From Juglans regia (taxonomy: Eukaryota > Streptophyta > Magnoliopsida > Fagales > Juglandaceae): 64,000 nucleotides of DNA. Where the stretch lies: contig NC_049912.1 in NCBI RefSeq assembly GCF_001411555.2, positions 24,809,722-24,873,721 of the forward strand, written 5' to 3'. Both the position numbers and the translations under genes were made by a program. Below are positions 36,539 through 48,285 of this stretch, piece after piece. The notes beneath the pieces were generated by a model, which searched no databases, had not been told where the DNA came from, and worked only from the letters and a program-made list of their open reading frames with translations. Within the stretch, counting starts at the first letter, position 1. Each line of letters starts with the position of its first letter.

Positions 36539-39500
36539 ATGGATTTAGGATGTGCGGAGGAGACGTCTTCGTTTATGTCCGGTTTCATTCGCGAGTGCGG
36601 TGGATACGTTGTCATTGATGGAGGCTTTGCTACGGAACTCGAACGACATGGGGCCGACCTTAACGACCCTCTCTGGAGCGCCAAATGCCTTATCGATTCT
36701 CCTCACCTTGTCAGAAGGGTAATCTCTTTATATCTCTGTCTTTGTTTTTCGTTTTGAGTCAACAAAATACGAGTAAAAAATGAAGGGACAGGAGGTACCA
36801 TAAAATGGTTTCCTGTTTTAGATACTAAAAACATATAGATTTTTTTTAAGAAAACGTGAGCAAAGTCATAATATCCCTTCATCTATCAGAAGAAAAAGAG
36901 TGCTTTTTTATTATTAGCATAACTGACTCGACACTGGAGCATTCCAACAAACAGCAGACGAGCATGCACTGCACGTCAACTATATCAGAGAGGCAGAGTA
37001 GTGGTTCACGCCATTTACAGCAGACACATGATATTCCTTCTAGAATAGCACAGTAGACAATTCTGTTATTATTCTCTCAAGTTATTGTAACAATATTATT
37101 CCTTTTATTCTTGTATAAATACTATAAACGCTCGATGAGAAATTAAGGAAGTTTTCGCATATTTTCCTTCTGTTGACATTTATAACTCTATTTTTGGTTG
37201 GAGCAAATGGTTTTATAGCATTTATAAGTTTTGCTTCTCATTTTGCGATATTCAAAATTTCAAAGTAAATCCCTTTAATATGTGAGATTTTCCTCCACTG
37301 TATTTTTGTTGTTGTTTTGATTGCAATGAGCTTTTTCCATTGTAAATCTATCTTAACGGTCATGTTTGAACATGATGCTATTTATCATGTTTTTAAAGTT
37401 CATGGGTGTAGTATATCAATTTTGACAGTTTAGATGCAGCTTGATAATTTAAAGAGTGAAACTGTATTTGACCCTCAAATTTTAATGGGATTCACACAAA
37501 TCTAGAATCGTCCGCGTGAGCTCTACTTAGTGAAGAGTATCTTCACAGGTAAAGCCTTATGAAGACAGTGTTCTTCAGTGAAGAATGCAGAGCTGTGTCA
37601 GGTATCTCATATTAATAGGACAATCAAGCATATTCCCAGTGGAAAACAAATACATATACATGCATATGTAATAGATGTATGCGTACAGGTTTTCTGTCCA
37701 AGACTGGGTATTCGTGGTCCTTTGTTGGATTCTCACAAGTCTCTTTCATGCAATATAAGTCATTTTAAAATAAAAAACCGGGGCTTGGCACAAGGTGGCT
37801 TGTTGCATACAAGAGAGAAAAACGGATAGTTATAGAGATGTCAATATCAAATTATTCTAAATTAATCACGCATCAGGCCATCGGCAAATCTAATTGCAAT
37901 CATTCAAATTGAGTTTGAAAGATAGTTGAAATTTAGATGCTTGCCTCGTTTTCAACTTCTTTCACCTGACTCTTGTAAGGTTATTGTCCTATTGGCAAAA
38001 TAACCCTTCAACGAGAAAGGCTAAACTGCCAAAGTAACTGTGTGTTCTGATCAATTATTGGACTAATTGTTAAATAACTGATCTAAAATGCTCTTGTGCT
38101 CCTAGTGAAAATTTTTGTTTATTGATAAAAAAAAAAAAAAAAGCTCTTGTACTAGAAGTAGGCCTTTGGAAAACATTATTATCGTCATATATTTGTTCTT
38201 ACTTCTTAGCTTTCCTTTTCCACCATCACAAGCCTTAATGTCTCTATTATTTTACAATTTAAACTAAAAAAGGAAAAAAACAACTGACTATGACATTTCT
38301 TTTGAATATTTTTGTTTTGTTGAATAGGTTCACCTAGATTACCTTGATGCTGGTGCAAACATTATATTAACAGCATCTTATCAGGTAGTTTTTGATACCC
38401 ACCTATTATCCTCTGTTTTCACCTTTGGAAATTTTAATTGTTAATAGAATTTACGTTGCTTCTATTTGACACAGGCCACCATTCAGGGATTTGAGGCTAA
38501 AGGCTTTTCTAGAGAAGAAGCAGAAGCTTTGCTTAGGAAAAGTGTAGAGATTGCATGTGAGGCACGGGAAATTTACTATGATCAGTGCGCAAAGGAATCT
38601 TGGGGCATCATGGAAAATGTAAAGAAATCAAGACGTCCAATTTTAGTTGTAGCTTCTGTGGGAAGCTATGGAGCTTATTTAGCTGATGGTTCTGAGTATA
38701 GGTGTGTGAACATGGTGTCCATGGAATAATTTCTAAACCTGGTTTTCATTGGTATTGATATTTTTACTTTCATCTCTAATTCTTCATTGCTTGTCAAAGC
38801 ATGCAGCTTATGGATGCATGCATATTATACTTTGTACTTGACTGATGCATGCATGCCATTTGTTATTCGAATGCTTGGCTTGAAGTATAGGATTGAATTT
38901 AAGATCGTTGTGAAACCTTCATATGTGACACACCATGGAAAATTGGACATTTATCTTTCGCAAAGTGGTCAATTGGTCATGGTTATGCCTGTCTTAATTT
39001 TGGGGAGAGTTTGTTCTCAAAGAAACTATAATGTCTAGCGTGGCCAGGCTTGTTGGCATTGGATTGTGGTCTTTGTTTTTTTCCTTTTTTTTTTGCCAGT
39101 TTGGCTTAGATAGTATGATTTTTTATTATGATTTATCAACATGCCTTTTTATGTTTTTTTTTTCCTCTTCACAGTGGAATCTATGGTGATACAATTACTT
39201 TAGAAACGTTAAAGGATTTTCACAGGAGAAGGGTTCAGATTCTAGCCAACTCAGGGGCTGATTTAATTGCATTTGAAACGATTCCAAATAAGCTAGAAGC
39301 GAAGGTATCATGCTGACAATGTACAACTATACTTTCTGACACGTGTTAGCACCATCTTATTTATCTTGTAGTTCCGCAGGAGGTTCTCATGCAAGTGCCA
39401 TCTCGTCAACATCCATTAATTAGTTATCTAGCTCCTTATCAAGTCATTTAGTGGTTATTATGTTGATCTGAAAGGAGAATATGATATGTATGGGGATATA

Positions 39501-41344
39501 TATTTAGTTGTACTCTTAAGTGAATATCAGGAGACGCTAAAGGTAACCTGGTTACGTTCTTCCATTTTTAATTCCAAATTTATTTTTACATCTTTAATTC
39601 ATGCAGCTTAGTTTTGTTTCTCTAATTATTTAACAAAGTGCCTACATGCTCGAGCGATAATTAGAAACATGTCAAGTTAATTATTGAACTGTATCATGTG
39701 CAAGGCATATCTAGTTTTCATTAAAAACGACGTGAAAAGCGGATTTTTTAAGTGACCTTTTACGTGTAAAACATGGTACACAGCCCACAGGCATCTTGAA
39801 TTGTTCCACCTGTTGTGCACTTGCGGGAAACTCCTTGCCAATGGCCTATGCACCCCCGGGATTAGTCAGGATACTGCACCTAGACACCCGGTGCGAATAA
39901 AAAAAAAAGAAATTGTTCCACCTGATGTCAATTCCCTTCAGGGGTTCAGCTAGAGTCATCTCATTTGGTATCAAAACTTGTCAATCCAGAAAAAAGGTCT
40001 GGGCAATGGTCAGAAGCCAGAACCGTAGTGTACATTAAATATATTTTTACTCCTTTAATATGGAAAAATTTATCTTGTTGGTTTGATACTATGCCTTCTG
40101 ATATTTGATGACAACACTTTCAGTGTGGCCTCTGGCTCTGGCTGAGCCATATTCATTGATTTTCTCTTATTTCATGCAGGCATATGCTGCGCTTCTTGAG
40201 GAAGAAGGCATAGAAATTCCAGCATGGTTCTCTTTCAATTCAAAGGATGGAATTAATGTTGTTAGTGGAGATCCTATTGCAGAGTGTGCCTCCATTGCAG
40301 ATTCATGCAAGAAAGTTGTTGCTGTTGGAGTCAACTGTACCCCTCCTAGATTCATCCATGGACTAGTTGCATCTATACGGAAGGTATATTTTTTCTGGGA
40401 TGATGCTTATTTATAAGATTAAATACTAAGGTGGGTTCTAAATCTGAATTTTTTCTCTCGAACTAGTGGAGGAGTTTGGTTAGGTGCCCCTAACAATTCA
40501 CTAATCAACATTCCTTAAGTTGAATTCATGTGATTTCAAGTTTTTGTAATTTGCACTGTTACATACCTCTTAAGAAAGATTCTTTAGCTGCGTGTTTAAA
40601 ACTTCAGGTGCTGTGCTCGCCTGAGATTGTTTTATTTCTTTGTTATTGTCCTACACGCAAGTAATCATTATGTCCTGTGACTTGTAATAGAATTGGATAG
40701 GTGCAGTACATCGTATATACCGGCAATCCTCACCTTGATGTCCAGTGAATTTATTCGATGTATTACATAGTTGGACCAATCATTCTTTAGCATATTTATC
40801 ACAGCTAATATAATTCCTCTTCAAATGAGCTGTCAAATGAAGTAGAAGGATACTACTGATGCATTTCGCACTTACCCTGCTCAAAATTAGAAAATTTTGA
40901 ATTGATGTTTTCAATTGGCAGATAACAAGTAAACCAGTACTGATATATCCCAACAGTGGTGAGATGTACGATGCTCAGAACAAGCAATGGGTGGTGAGTT
41001 TCCTACTTTACACTAACGCTCTGTGCTGCAAGGATCCAGTTCATATAGTTTGAAATAATTAGTTCATGCCAGTCCTTCATGGACATCAATCGCTGCCTGC
41101 TACATTCGTCCAAAACTCACCTTGAGTTCCATAGATGGTAGGTTCTGACAATGTTTAGTATTCCCTCGAAGATCTGAATTTTTATGTTCTCTTTTCGCAG
41201 GAATCAAGTGGGGACGTAGATGAAGATTTTGTCGCGTACATAGTTAAGTGGCAGGAGGCCGGGGCGTCTCTCTTTGGTGGGTGCTGCAGAACCTCCCCAA
41301 AAACCATTAGAGCCATATCCAAGGCGCTCTCTGATAAAAACTAA
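36539..41344 (+). CDS. HMT2: Homocysteine S-methyltransferase
   Basis: Exons 36539-36718, 38328-38384, 38475-38701, 39175-39304, 40180-40383, 40922-40993 and 41201-41344 join to 337 residues (Arabidopsis HMTs are about 325-350). The enzyme transfers a methyl group from S-methylmethionine (or SAM) to homocysteine, giving methionine, in the plant SMM cycle of the cytosol. It starts [16 protein letters not shown], then [63 protein letters not shown] and SFNSKDG. The three zinc-binding cysteines are visible at C251 (GVNC) and C318-C319 (GGCC). The [13 protein letters not shown] and [15 protein letters not shown] blocks match HMT2 better than HMT1 or HMT3, as I recall them. The ATG at 36539 is chosen because the upstream in-frame extension begins only with GTG. 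A truncated SINE lies in intron 4, and a MITE follows about 200 bp after the stop. Confidence 0.95.
36719..38327 (+). other. HMT2 intron 1 (1.6 kb)
   Basis: Donor GTAATC and acceptor ATAG flank phase-0 codons. The interior is AT-rich with a poly(A) run near 38128-38142. No embedded gene or clear mobile element was recognised. Confidence 0.75.
39813..39910 (+). mobile_element. 5'-truncated SINE copy with target-site duplication
   Basis: The element runs from TTGTGCACTTGCGGGAAACT to an AATAAAAAAAAAGA tail and lies in HMT2 intron 4. The 14-bp duplication AATTGTTCCACCTG is perfect at 39799-39812 and 39911-39924. The sequence matches the 3' end of the full-length SINE in NET1 (shared GAAACTCCTTGCCA, GGATTAGTC, GACACCCGG) but lacks the A and B boxes. 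This indicates 5' truncation during target-primed reverse transcription. Confidence 0.88.
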
Positions 41345-41546
41345 TGCAGTATGGTCTGAAATCATACCACCAGGCTTCCCTTCCAGTTCCCTCCTGCAAT
41401 AAGGTAGACTGCAAGGAACTATGCCTTGACTAGAAAACTGGAAAGGAAATTCAATGCTCCATCCCTTGACCGGCAAAAGTAGTTCAACGCTGAGCTTGCG
41501 CATCAGACTTGCATGAACCCAAACTTCGCAGGCTGGGATTGTATTA

Positions 41547-41902
41547 AGGGCATGTTTGGCATTGTGGTAGGAAATATAACTTATAGTTTTAGGGCTTATA
41601 GCTTATAACTTAAATAATAAGCTCTATAGTTCAAAAGCTGTTTATTATTTGATAAACATGTATCTAAAACACTTTTAAAGTTAGTTGCATTGATTTTTTA
41701 AAAATATATAATTATCTGCAGGAACTTTTCTATAAAAACTTCAATTTTGTGCTTCTTAAAAAAAGTAGATTTTCAGTTTTTTTAGGTGATTAAAACACTT
41801 TTTATAAATTTATCAAACATATTATTTTTTCCTTAAAAGAGTTTTTAAATAGTTAAACGCACTTTTTAAACTTTCAAACTCAATTCCAAACATGCTCTAA
41901 GA
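41547..41902. mobile_element. MITE with TIR GGGCATGTTTGG
   Basis: The left end AAGGGCATGTTTGGCATTG and the complement of the right end CAATTCCAAACATGCTCTAAG share CATGTTTGG. The interior has facing AAAACACTTTTAAAGTTA and TTAAACGCACTTTTTAAAC segments. It probably lies within the HMT2 3' untranslated region or just beyond. Confidence 0.65.
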
Positions 41903-41997
41903 ATGAGAAACTAGGAGTGGGATTTTTAGATTTGCTACTTTCTTTGTATCATACTACTGGAAGAAATAATGACAAAACTTGGGCAATCCGTTACATT

Positions 41998-42195
41998 TAG
42001 GCTCTGTTTGGATTTAAAAAATATTTCATCTCATTATTACAATTTTTTTAAATTATTACATAAAATATAATAAGCAATTTAATTTTTTTAAATTCTAAAA
42101 TAATAATAATATTAAAAAATAATATTCTAATAGTATTTTTTTTCAATTTTCACCTTCAGCTAAAACCATTTCTGAATCCAAATCAGCCCTTAAGA
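41998..42195. mobile_element. MITE, GTTTGGAT family
   Basis: Starts AGGCTCTGTTTGGATTTAAA and ends TGAATCCAAATCAGCCCTTA. TTTGGATT pairs with AATCCAAA. The core AATAATAATATTAAAAAATAA matches the copies at 31.7 and 36.0 kb. Confidence 0.65.
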
Positions 42196-42663
42196 TTCTC
42201 TACCACCCTCGAATACTCCAAGAAGGCTAGAGTTAAAAACTGGTCCTAGATTCTCTACCACCCTCAATTGACTAGTTTTGCTTGTCCACCCTCGAATACT
42301 TCCCCTTCTGAAACCCGCTGCTTATGTAGATTTTTATCATCAAACTCTATATGTCAATTTGATTACATATTGCACGAAGAATGAGCAGTTGCATTCAAGG
42401 CTTCAAATCCAAGAGAAAATAATTTGATAAGATAAATGCCCCAAGAATAAAAGCGATATCATTCATTCTTGATTCTTTCCAATGACAGTTTATGCCAAGA
42501 GTAAACGATTACATGCATTGGAAAGGAAGAGAGAATGTTTTCTTAATCTTCATACTAAGGAGATACAGATCCTGAACAAATCTGAGGAACCTAAATGACA
42601 TTTTACAGAACCAGCACATGGCAGGTGAAAACTCTAGGGCCTGCTGGCCTTTCAATATGTGGT

Positions 42664-44047
42664 TCATAATTGTGGGAAAATGTTATCAACAAAAGTATGG
42701 TGCATTGGGTCAAAATGCCAGATTTTGGCTAGATGAAGATGTGATGAGGTGCACCGATGGACTTCTTCCATAAGCCAGATGGCAGCCTCAGCTTTACAAG
42801 GGTGAATTATAGTATCCAAAGGCTTATTTTCATCCTCACTGCCAATCCTCAGTTGGTCCCACTGTCTTAGGAGACTATTGGTGAGGTAGTGCAAGGGCTG
42901 ACCATATAACTGCTTAATGGATTTGCCTAATCCCATCCATGTATTAAATGGAATGACAGAACCACGGTGTGTTGGAATTGGAATTTGCTTCATGTACACC
43001 TGATACATTTCTGCCCTTCTGACTAATGCATCTGCAGAATAAAAGGTATGCCCATAAAAGAGAAGGCACTTTTGAAAATGAGATCATCATTAAGAATTAA
43101 TAAGGCAACCAAAGGTAGAATAAAATAGAAAGCTGTACAAATTAATTTAAATGGCAATGTCAAAAATGGGATCCACAGTAACTTACGAGCCAAAGAAAGT
43201 TTCTAAGAGGTTCCTACCTGCTGAGACCCATATTAGCATGACTGTCAGCGAAGTGCAAGCAAAACTCAAACAAACACGATTCTTTTCATCTTAGTCAACA
43301 TAGAAGAATCTAGTATAAAATATTTTCCTTTTGCTTGATGCAACTTGCAGAATATCAAAATGATCTAGAAGTGAAATGTTATGCATCCAACATGAAGAAA
43401 GGTAAGGAGGAGAATCAGCTTTTTCACAAGGAAAGCAACATCTGAATGTTGGGGGAGTGGGAAAGTTAGAGATAATGTTGGCAAAGTTAAAAATCTATAC
43501 ATTTGTCCCAAATCAAGTGACTCATATATTACAGAATTGAGAGCTAGATTTGATTTTCATACTCTTGTGCCATTGATGGACAAGCAAAACTTGTTAGTAA
43601 TTAGTATTAATCAATTGAGGCAGTCATGCTGAAACTGCTCGTCCAGCACATTTAATGGAACACACTGCATTGTACCACTAGGTGATTATAATTGCCGACA
43701 TTTAAACATAGATGGATAAGGACGATCCTATAGAGTAAAGGCAAAGCAGTGCCACATGGATTTCTTTTTCTTTTTCTTTTTTTATAACAAAAGTAAGACA
43801 AGGCCTTAATCCCAAGTGAGTCAATACCTTCAGGTGTTATTTCTTTGGAAAGTTGAGCTAATGCCACGTTATTCATTGGCTGCTTGCCATCACTCTCATC
43901 ATTGTCTGGCTGCTTGCCATCGCACCACTGGTTGACTGGCAGATTTTGATCACACCCATCATTGACTTCTATCTCTGAGTCTGAGGAAGAAGAATCATCT
44001 GATGATATAACATCAACCTGCTCCTTCCATGACATTGCCCTCTTCAT
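42664..44047 (-). CDS. RDM1: RDM1, RNA-directed DNA methylation factor
   Basis: Two coding exons on the minus strand, 44047-43828 and 43031-42664, join in frame to 195 residues. The second half is highly characteristic: [20 protein letters not shown], then [52 protein letters not shown] and [18 protein letters not shown]1 is the small plant-only protein of the DDR complex (DRD1-DMS3-RDM1) that helps Pol V transcription, binds AGO4 and DRM2, and binds methylated single-stranded DNA in the nucleus. Arabidopsis RDM1 has 163 residues. The extra length here is in the poorly conserved acidic, Ser-rich N-terminus ([11 protein letters not shown] and two GKQPDN/GKQPMN-like segments). A second in-frame Met at 44035 could also serve. 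A 5' exon without coding potential is likely near 46.1 kb. Confidence 0.95.
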
Positions 44048-44064
44048 GGTAGATAGAATTTATC

Positions 44065-46052
44065 CTGAAGAAGAAAAATGATCGACTTTACATCAAAATC
44101 AACAACGGAAAGCTTAAACAGAAGAAGCAAAAGAGTTCCACGCTCCGAGAAGGATCAAAGTAACTTGATTTAGAGCAATAAATGTATGCTCAGGAGCAGG
44201 CAAAAAAAAAAAAACACAGAAATGTGCAATGAAGTAAGAAGATAAATAACTGCATGCATGAAACTTTGGCCCAATGAAATTAGAAAATGAGAAAGAAATC
44301 AAAGCCTGTGAATGCTTTTAGAGGCATTTCACACCACCATGAATTACTTTTGCTAACAGTAGATTTAGATATATTAGCGTTCCCATTGGTTCAGATGCAT
44401 GCCAATGCCTTCTGTTCAGATCCAAATCATGTTTTTTATAAATGAAAAACTTCATGGTTTTGCCATGCTGAACAATTTTCTGTTTGCTTCATGACTGCAG
44501 TTATTTCCATACAAGTCTTAAAAATGATGTTCTACACCCTTGTATCGTTGATTTTCTCTTCTGATGGCCAAAACTAAGCCCAAAACCTCTCAAACAAGCC
44601 ATTATAAAACCTTTATAAAAAAGACTACGGACAACAAAATGAAAGGGTATAACAGCAAGTAATTACGCACAAAATTATTTATAAGAAAAAAAAATTGCGC
44701 ACAAACAAACCAATAGGAGGAGGGAGGAGGGACCACCCTCCACCATCTCCTCTCTAGTTTTTTTCTTTCCTTTTCTTTTTTTAGTTGTTTTTTTAGGGCT
44801 AAGTATGGCGGAAGGCCAATCTGCTGCTCTTCGGCATCCGGCGACCACCACATGTCCTACCGCAGGTTTACCAAGGAACCGATCCTTCAGACGGGTAAAG
44901 AATTTCGCCGAACGGCGCTGCGTGTGAGCCACAAGTGCAGTCCAAAGTGGGCGCGTGAAATCCATGCGCCACCGCCATGGGTGCTCTTTTGCCGCCACGT
45001 GCGGCTTTTTTGGGTCCAGGGCCATCGGTTACTTCAGACCTAACTAACCGCCATACTCCCAGGGTGGCGCGTGGCTCTCACGCGCCATCACAATCACTTT
45101 GTTTGTCTTTTTTTCCTCCAAGGTTGAAAATGCCGTTCTATGTCTTTCCAAGATGTAATTAGTTTTTTCTCATGTATCTTTAATTTCTGTTATGTCTTTT
45201 TGTTTTAGAAAAATAAAAACAAAAAACACATAGTCTCTTGGACTTTCGTCCATAGAGTGTGTCTCTTAGATTTTTGTCTATAGAGTGTGTCCTCTACTTC
45301 GTCTTAGACAGAGTATGGGATTTGTAAACTCTGTCTTGGACAGAGTTGTGCTGTCTCTCAAACGGTGGTCTGCAGAGGTTTGCAGCATGGGACTAGACTA
45401 TGTCAGTCACAGTTGTGTATTGGGGAACTATTAATGTGGAAGTTAGCTTGTTATGTATGTTTCATGTCAAAGTTGTAATGCCGTTAGTAATGAATGCAAT
45501 ATGTTTTATCAAAAAAAAAAAAAAATGGAAACCAATAGAAATGGATAAAATCCAAGTACTCTAAATTGAACTTTATTGTGCATACCGTTGACAATAAAGC
45601 TGGGATCTTTCTGATGTCTACTGCAAAAAATATGAAACCGAGTCACTTCCTCTAAAACCATTATAGGCTCTCCTACTACCATATCTTCGAAATCTGAGCA
45701 AATAAAAAGCCTTTTTACTTAATTAAATTTATTCTCCCCCCCTTCTCTCTAGGTGACTGGAAAATCCAACGACCCATTTGCATGCTAATTTGCATGACTA
45801 TATAAAACTATCTATAATGCACAAAAGATAACCATTTGATCAATGAGAAAAACAAAGCTACCACAGAACCATTGTTTCCACTAAAAATTTATACGTTTCT
45901 CCATAATGCAACAAGCTAACCCCCACCCCCACCCCCAATTCTCCATTGTTGGGTCTTGATCTAAATGGACAATTCGGCGAGGACCCCGTTATAACTTTAA
46001 CAAACGGAAAGAAAAGTATCAAAGAAGGAAAATTGAGACAGAGAGAGATTTA
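44065..46052 (-). other. Probable RDM1 5'-leader intron (about 2 kb)
   Basis: On the minus strand an acceptor CTTCTTCAG precedes GATAAATTCTACC and the ATG at 44047, and a donor AAGGTAAAT follows GTTCAAAG at 46053. A TATATATGG box at 46183-46176 would start transcription just upstream. The span contains the poly(A)-tailed retroelement at 44717-45528. This exon is inferred from signals only. Confidence 0.5.
44717..45528 (+). mobile_element. Poly(A)-tailed non-LTR retroelement or retrocopy
   Basis: An 812-bp insert is flanked by the 10-bp direct duplication AAACCAATAG (44707-44716 and 45529-45538) and ends in A15 followed by TGG. The 5' part is GC-rich (GAGGAGGGAGGAGGGACC, GCCACCGCCATGG), and the 3' part ends AATGCAATATGTTTTATC then A(n). 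It contains a tandem pair CTTGGACTTTCGTCCATAGA and CTTAGATTTTTGTCTATAGA, each followed by GTGTGT. No long frame or pol III boxes were recognised, so it could be a short non-autonomous LINE derivative or a retrocopied non-coding transcript. It is antisense to RDM1. Confidence 0.7.
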
Positions 46053-46175
46053 CCTTTGAACAGGAAATTGATTTTTCTCGGATGGGTTAGCAAACTTTGT
46101 CAATTTAACGATGTAGGAGGCAGATGACGATACTGGGGAGAGAGAGATTGCTGTGACTGTTATGGAAGCGTAGAC

Positions 46176-46183
46176 CATATATA
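46176..46183 (-). promoter_or_regulatory. RDM1: Likely RDM1 TATA box
   Basis: On the minus strand CTATATATGG lies about 125 bp upstream of the inferred donor at 46052, so transcription could begin near 46150 and give a short non-coding first exon. Inference from motif and spacing. Confidence 0.4.
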
Positions 46184-46227
46184 GAACTGGTGCAGTTTGC
46201 CCCAACTGGCGGCCAGTCAAGACCCTA

Positions 46228-46670
46228 AGCATTGGCATTAGTTTTTATGCATTGGTTTCATCACGAGAGATAAATTTGATGAAAAATATTTCATAAATTT
46301 AAAATCTCTGTAACTATAACTAGTAATTAGTTAAAATAATAATATAATATTATTGTTTTAATAATAATATTTTTAATTTTTTTATATTTTATAATTATAT
46401 TAATTATATGTTAATTAATAATTTAATTTGATATTTAAATTATTATTTTTCAACTTAAATATATTATAACTTATGAGAGATAATAATTTAAGTAAATAAA
46501 ATAATAGTTATAGAGTAAATAATTAATTTTCAAATTTAGAAATAAACTTAAATGTACTGTAACACAAAGTTGAATATTTTATAGTGTATGTTGAATCTAA
46601 TGTAGTGATTTTAAACACAAATTTTAAAAATTTTGAAAATGACACTCATTTGATGAGTCTAATACCAATA
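46228..46670. mobile_element. MITE with TIR ATTGGCATTAG
   Basis: The left end GCATTGGCATTAGTTTTTAT and the complement of the right end GATGAGTCTAATACCAAT share ATTGG(C/T)ATTAG. The interior TTCATAAATTTAAAATCT, AATAATAATATAATATTATT and GTTAATTAATAATTTAATTT recurs almost word for word in the element at 48.29 kb. It lies immediately upstream of RDM1. Confidence 0.65.
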
Positions 46671-47736
46671 CTTTTACTATAGATTTTTAGTCCTTTTCTT
46701 ATTTTAATTACGAATTTATAATATCTTTTCAGTACAGAGTGACAAAAACGCATATTTTTGAATTTTTTCTGATTAACACTGACAATCATATTTAACTGAA
46801 TTAATAACTTTGTTAACAAAATTTTGAATTTTCTCAAATAAAAATTTTACAGAACTTTTGTTAATTGTCTAACTGAGATTCTTAAGGACTCCAATCTAAA
46901 CTAAAATGCCAAAAATGGTTGTTAGTATAAGGTATTGAATTTGAACAAAAAAAAGCAAAAATAATTATTGAAAAATGATTTGTGCAATTTTAGGATGCGC
47001 AAAACTCCTGAAAAAATGAAGACAAACATGAAAAAAATTATTTTTTAATGGTGGATCTCACTTTTTCTTAAAATGAATAGGTATGACTTATACATCCTAA
47101 GACATTTTACTATTAATTATTAGAATTCTACTAATATTCTCATAAGATTGATCCACATACAACCGTTTGCACAATTTTATTTTAAACTAGAGATAAAAAT
47201 AAAAATTTCATAAAAGAATAGTTCTACTCATCTACCTTATTTCCACATATACCACACGAAGCCGGTGATGTGGCTTTTATTTTATTTTTAAAACTCATGT
47301 GTTTTAGTTTAGAGACACTAAATACCCCAAATTAGTCTGATGTGGGTGGATTTCGGATTCCTCCCCCCCCTCCCACATTCTTCCTCCGCTAGCCTTCATG
47401 TTTGCCACAGTTTGGGATTGTTGACGAGAATGACCGATCGATGAGAATCGATCAGAGCTTCTTTATCTGCTCACAACCGACTCACCGCGTTCAACTCTCG
47501 TCCATGTTCAACTCACATAAGTTTTCTCTCGCGAAGCTACTCCATAGTTTTTCATTGTCTTCATTTTATTAAAGAATGTAAATTTTGTTGGAGGGTGGGA
47601 GGTTGTTTTGTCGATCTTGGGTTTTGTGGATTTCACAATTTTGAGTCTCTACAAGCCACAAATGTTCAATCCCTGTTGATGTTTGTGTTTGTATATATTC
47701 CCGGGCGGCTGAGTTTGTAATTGTTCCTCTATGATT

Positions 47737-47749
47737 CAATAATATCTGC

Positions 47750-47780
<31 letters not shown>

Positions 47781-48131
47781 GGCAAAGTCAAATTCAAAGC
47801 ATATAAGTTCCTGATAATCGATTAGAATTATATTCATTTCGATGACTTTGGTTTAGTTCGTTATTAGGACGGAAGGAAGATGACGATATAGCCTCCACTA
47901 AATTACGCCGCCGGCTAAGAATAGCAAAACACTGAATACCCTTGCCGGATCCAGATCGGAAGGAAAACGCAGAGTGCTTCCGGAGCTTCCCGAGACCTTC
48001 ATCCGGCCGCGGACCGGCGATTGTGTCGTCCCACAGCTGGTCGAGTAGGCCCATAGCGCACGCTAGCTAACAGCCGCTTGGCGTTTGTAAGAGACTCCGA
48101 TGCTCGGAATAGAGGCAATAATATCTGCTTT
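47737..48131 (-). pseudogene. Processed retrocopy of a DRM/ARP (dormancy/auxin-associated) transcript
   Basis: On the minus strand an ATG at 48054 opens MGLLDQLWDDTIAGPRPDEG then LGKLRKHSAFSFRSGSGK, the near-invariant first exon of the DRM1/ARP family. After GGCAAGG the sequence reads GTATTCAG, like a 5' splice donor, and continues as non-family sequence to TGA at 47796-47794 (86 codons in all). It ends in a poly(A) tail, seen as poly(T) at about 47750-47773 on the plus strand. The insert is flanked by a perfect 16-bp duplication CAATAATATCTGCTTT (47737-47752 and 48116-48131). The 5' leader of about 60 bp is present. The simplest reading is reverse transcription of a transcript polyadenylated inside intron 1. 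The family's later exons, with the VTRSIMIVKPPG block, are absent. The source gene is not in this window. The open frame is intact, so a truncated peptide is possible but unlikely to be functional. Confidence 0.85.
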
Positions 48132-48285
48132 ACTTCCATTGAAATAGAAAACTATGATGATAATGATGATGATATAAATGAAACATACGTCAGACAAGTC
48201 AGCTTAAAATTACCGCCTCATTAATTAACCTTTCTACAGTTCGAGCGCCAATTACAAAAGGACATGCCGGAAATAGTTTAACTTA

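Larger units (their letters stand above)
41345..42663. other. Convergent spacer, HMT2 3' end to RDM1 3' end
   Basis: Contains the two 3' untranslated regions and two MITEs (41547-41902 and about 41998-42195). A minus-strand open frame at 41503-41204 overlaps the HMT2 last exon and is a shadow. Confidence 0.7.

Noticed and set aside
43652..43827. Longer RDM1 first-exon frame reading on past ITPEG
   Set aside because: It is intron read-through: a GT donor lies after 43828, and the next exon restores the conserved [11 protein letters not shown] core.
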